Source: Sesamum alatum | Taxonomy: Eukaryota; Streptophyta; Magnoliopsida; Lamiales; Pedaliaceae | NCBI GenBank assembly: GCA_034509735.1 | Contig: JACGWO010000010.1 | Location: 3,782,001-3,846,000, forward strand | Length of the DNA: 64,000 bases | Reading direction: 5' to 3' | Shown here: piece by piece, positions 60,686 through 64,000 of the stretch | How positions within the stretch are numbered: the stretch's first letter is position 1 | Layout: each line of letters begins with the position of its first letter | Translations under genes and position numbers: made by a program | The notes under the pieces: generated by a model | What the model saw: the letters and a program-made list of their open reading frames with translations, nothing else | What the model was told of the DNA's origin: nothing | Database searches by the model: none

Positions 60686-62176
60686 TATACTATATTAAAT
60701 CTAAACTATTGATTTTAATCAAATAAAATCTAGACCATTGATTTTTTTTGTAAATCTAGACCTTTAATTTAAATTTAAGTTCATATCTAGTCATTCATTT
60801 TTATTTAAATTGGAATCATTCATTATATTAAATATAAATAATTCACACCGCAGGGTTGGTGGGAATATTTTGCCTTATTTTGAAAAACACAATTTTTTTT
60901 TATTAGGGTATTTTTTAACCTTTTATTGATTAGGGGGGTAAATTGTACTTTACTCATTTTGAAATATAAAAGTTCATCTACTACACATTTTACAAAATAT
61001 CAAACAACTTATATTGGCAATATACTTGTATCTATTTTACAAACAGTTAATTGTCAATATGTGCAGAAAAGGACACTTGACGAGGCAATTTAAATTTGAT
61101 AGAGAAACGTGCTGAATGTTAGATTTAACTTTTTGAATAATCATAAATGAAAAAAGAATAAAGAAAATATGGTACTAATTTTGAATTTTATGAACAAAAA
61201 ACATGGTAAATATTTATCACGTCTAATTTGTGAATTTCTATATTTATATGTTAATATTATATCTATTAGGATAATAGTATATACAGGGGTGTGCAAAATT
61301 CAAAAAACCAAACGTACCGAATCAACACCGAAATTCGATAAGTACCAAATATCGAACTTTCAATTCTAATTCGATACAAGAGGTTGGAGAAATTCAGTAT
61401 TTAGTTCGGTACTTATATTTGATTCCAATATACTGAACTAAATATCCATTTTTTTTAAAAAAAATATATATATGTTGTTATTATATAGAAATTTAATAAT
61501 ATATATATATATATGTAAATATTAAAATATCAATTCAGTTAAAAAAACTAAAACTTATTATTTTAATTAATGAGCTATTAACTAATAAGTATTAACTACA
61601 AAATTTAAAACTAGTAAACTATTCTAATAACTAATAAGCCCTAGGGCCCTATTATTCTAATCTTCTTTATTTCATTCAACGTTGAGAGAAGAGCTGATAA
61701 GAGAAGAATTGATGTAAGGTTCATTTGGATAGAAGATTTTGGATTAATTTAAAGGGATGATTTGATTTGAATTAAAGATTTTAAATGATTTTATATTAAA
61801 TAAATTTAAATTTTATTATAATGTTGAATATAGTTCAAATTTCAGAATGAAAATTCAAGAATTTGAAATTTCTTGTAGAGTGCATCTAACTAAACAAGTT
61901 TGACGAATTTGTTATTATGGATTGGGGAGATTATTTTTTCCGTCATTTGACTTTACTCACTGTTAAGTTTAGTCCTGTAATTATACTCTTATTTATTTAG
62001 TCCTGTAAATTACAAAAATAATGACAAATAGTACTCCGATTGTCATAATTTTAATTTTTGGCTGGAAAGATGACATGGCAGTCGAGTTGGACAATTTTGA
62101 AGTTTTTTATAATTTTACATGAATTTGGACATGAGTTAGAAAAAGAAAATTTAACAAATTCTAAATTATATATATG
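60686..62176. other. Intergenic sequence, no gene recognised
   Basis: AT-rich, with a short TA run at 61500-61515. Around 61965-62015 'tttagtcctgtaaatta' words suggest one arm of a decayed foldback element. Confidence 0.45.
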
Positions 62177-62186
62177 TCTAGTTTTA

Positions 62187-62918
62187 GAGGAAATAACATT
62201 TTTGGTCCTATAACTTTGGTACCATTCGTTACGGGATTAGCAGTTTTGGTCCCATAACTTACAAAAAATTAGCATTTTTAGTCCCACCCCATTTTTTTTT
62301 CCGTTAATTTTTTAACGGAGGTTGAGTTTTTGCTGTTAAGTTTTTGAAATTGAAGGTAAAATTGACGCCATTTGTGCTTGGGATAATTTTTTGAAGGAAA
62401 ATAACTACTTTTGAGAGCTAACATAAAAAAATCAAGAAAATTAGGGCAAATAAACTGTTATGAACACAGCTAATGAAATTGCCTTTTTGTCAAGTGTGCT
62501 TACATTGTATTACTTGAATTTGTTGTAAGTCATCACTTGTTTTAATATTTATAGAATTCATACAAAATGATAAATTGCAACACAAATAAAATTAAAGAAT
62601 GAAAGATTATTTTTTGTGAAAGATGATAGAAATCACCTTAATTTGCCCTAATTTTCTTGATTTTTTTTTATGTTAGCTCTGAATAGTAGTTATTTTCCCA
62701 CCAAAAATCATCCCAAGCACAAATGGCGTCAATTTTACCTTCAATTTCAAAAACTTAACGGAAAAAACTCAACCTCCATTAAAAAATTAATGGAAAAACG
62801 GGGCGGGACTAAAAATGCTAATTTTTGTAAGTTACTGGATCAAAAATGCTAATCCCATAATGAATGGTACCAAAAATGAAAAGGGTCTAAGTTATAGGAC
62901 CAAAAATACTATTTCCCC
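62187..62918. mobile_element. MULE-type element, family D, complete
   Basis: The two arms of about 270 bp mirror each other from GAGGAAATAACATTTTTGGT / ACCAAAAATACTATTTCCCC inwards, through 'gacgccatttgtgcttggga' against 'tcccaagcacaaatggcgtc', to 'aaaattagggcaaat' against 'atttgccctaatttt'. The flanks TCTAGTTTTA (62177-62186) and TATAGTTTTA (62919-62928) are a 10 bp duplication with one difference. The roughly 190 bp spacer has no coding capacity. Confidence 0.85.
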
Positions 62919-62929
62919 TATAGTTTTAC

Positions 62930-63185
62930 TTAGCGGCCCCACCCACCCACGACCCTCCCCCTCGCCGGTCATCGCCGCCACCCACCTCCCCTCCCTTTGC
63001 GCCCGACTAAGTGTTGCCCCTAAATTTGGGCAACAATCTAGTTCTAAATCTCAGTATGGTGCAATTGCGTCGCCCTAGAGATGGAGGGTGACGACGGTCA
63101 CCCAAATAGATTTGGGCAATGCCATGGCCCAGAGGTGACGAGGGCACAGCGTCATCGCCCTCCTCTGTAAGGCCTCGCCTTCTTC
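62930..63185. other. GC-rich island without a recognisable gene
   Basis: It contains 'cccacccacccacgaccctc' and a loose inverted arrangement of 'aatttgggcaac' and 'gatttgggcaatgcc' around 'cgtcgccctagagatggagg'. It may be part of an unlisted repeat. Open frames here match nothing I know. Confidence 0.4.
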
Positions 63186-64000
63186 TCTATTAAAGAATAA
63201 TAATTAAAATTTAATTAATTTAATCAACAATAAATTTTTTTAAAAAAAAGAAAGATTAAATTTTTAAAAGAAAGTTAAGAAATATTTTAAAATTTTGAAA
63301 ATTGATTTGCTTTTTGAAATTCATAAATAATATAAAAAAAGTATTTAACATAATTAAGTAAATGATATAATTTATTAAAATATATTTTCTCTATACACGT
63401 GCCTTACACATGGATGTATAAGTGGACAAATTGCCGGACATTTCAACAAGTATCTGCCACATGTGCAATTTTCGACTTAAAGAACATACTTACAAGACTA
63501 AAAATAATATATAATAAATTAACGGACCAAAAAAATAATTTTTTCTATGAATTTAAAATTCTTAAACCCATATTTATCAATCCAAAAACAACATAAAATT
63601 TTTATTCGTAAATGATGAGTTGGGTATTTTTTGTGGTGGTTTATTTGGTTTATGTTTTATATTTAAAATCTTTTGGACAGGTAAATTCGATAAAGAACTG
63701 AACAACCAATTCCGCCCCTCCTCCCCCAACTTTCATCGGCCTTTGATTCGATATGCCTTTTTGATGAAATGAATTGAACTTTCAGTCCTATTCAGTATGA
63801 TTTTACCAATCGAAATATAATTATTTTTATTTAGTCATTTGTTTTTTAATTTGGCTTCCAAATTATATGAAACAATTCCAAAGCTCGGGAAATTCAACTA
63901 TATTTTTAGTTGCCCCCACTATAAATAAAGGTGAAAATTGTAATTTTTGTCCCATATAATAGGGAGTTTGCACTTTTAATCTTGTATTTTTTGGATTAAC
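63186..64000. other. Intergenic sequence to the window edge
   Basis: AT-rich, no gene. The last 70 bases ('aattgtaatttttgtcccat', 'gcacttttaatcttgtattt') look like the left arm of another foldback element cut by the window edge. Confidence 0.45.

Overview
The window is nuclear DNA of a dicot plant: AT-rich intergenic sequence, GT-AG introns, plant-specific gene families and many small transposable elements. The genes and repeat style would suit a Lamiales species such as a sesame relative, but that is a guess from memory. No RNA gene, CRISPR array, viral gene or bacterial-type operon was seen. I found no exotic new system. The strongest observations are the transposon architecture and three damaged genes.

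There are six host loci. (1) An OVATE family protein on the minus strand at 8.0-9.06 kb, with one frameshift in a homopolymer. (2) An intact two-exon polyol/monosaccharide transporter at 24.6-26.3 kb. (3) A tandem copy of it at 30.5-31.9 kb that has an in-frame TGA and no recognisable first exon. (4) A three-exon DUF620 gene at 34.9-36.4 kb. (5) A three-exon plant-specific TFIIB-related protein (pBRP) at 41.4-45.6 kb. (6) A seven-exon PERK-type receptor kinase at 49.5-55.9 kb, carrying about a dozen single-base indels. The genes do not form a pathway. The only functional link is that the two transporters are tandem duplicates.

Mobile DNA fills the rest. The most striking group is a set of short foldback elements with long terminal inverted repeats and 9-10 bp target duplications, as in Mutator-like MITEs. 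Examples are at 13.9, 15.7, 23.7, 34.1, 47.9, 51.8, 55.0, 59.8 and 62.2 kb. There are also a Tourist-like MITE with TTA duplications (14.5 kb), a tandem TRIM array with three short LTRs and two primer-binding sites (17 kb), two tRNA-derived SINEs with clear target duplications (6.0 and 56.4 kb, the second nested in a Helitron remnant), Helitron-like ends (1.2, 9.15, 9.7, 52.9 and 56.3 kb), a 5'-truncated LINE with a poly(A) tail (37.2-39.5 kb) and several solo-LTR-like segments.

Region by region: 0-8 kb holds repeats only; 8-9 kb OFP; 9-24.5 kb repeats, MITEs and TRIMs; 24.5-32 kb the transporter pair separated by MITEs; 34-36.5 kb a MITE then DUF620; 37-40 kb LINE plus MITE; 41-45.6 kb pBRP; 46-49 kb LTR-like and MULE-like DNA; 49-56 kb PERK with four elements inside its introns; 56-64 kb SINE, Helitron and MULE-type elements with no gene.
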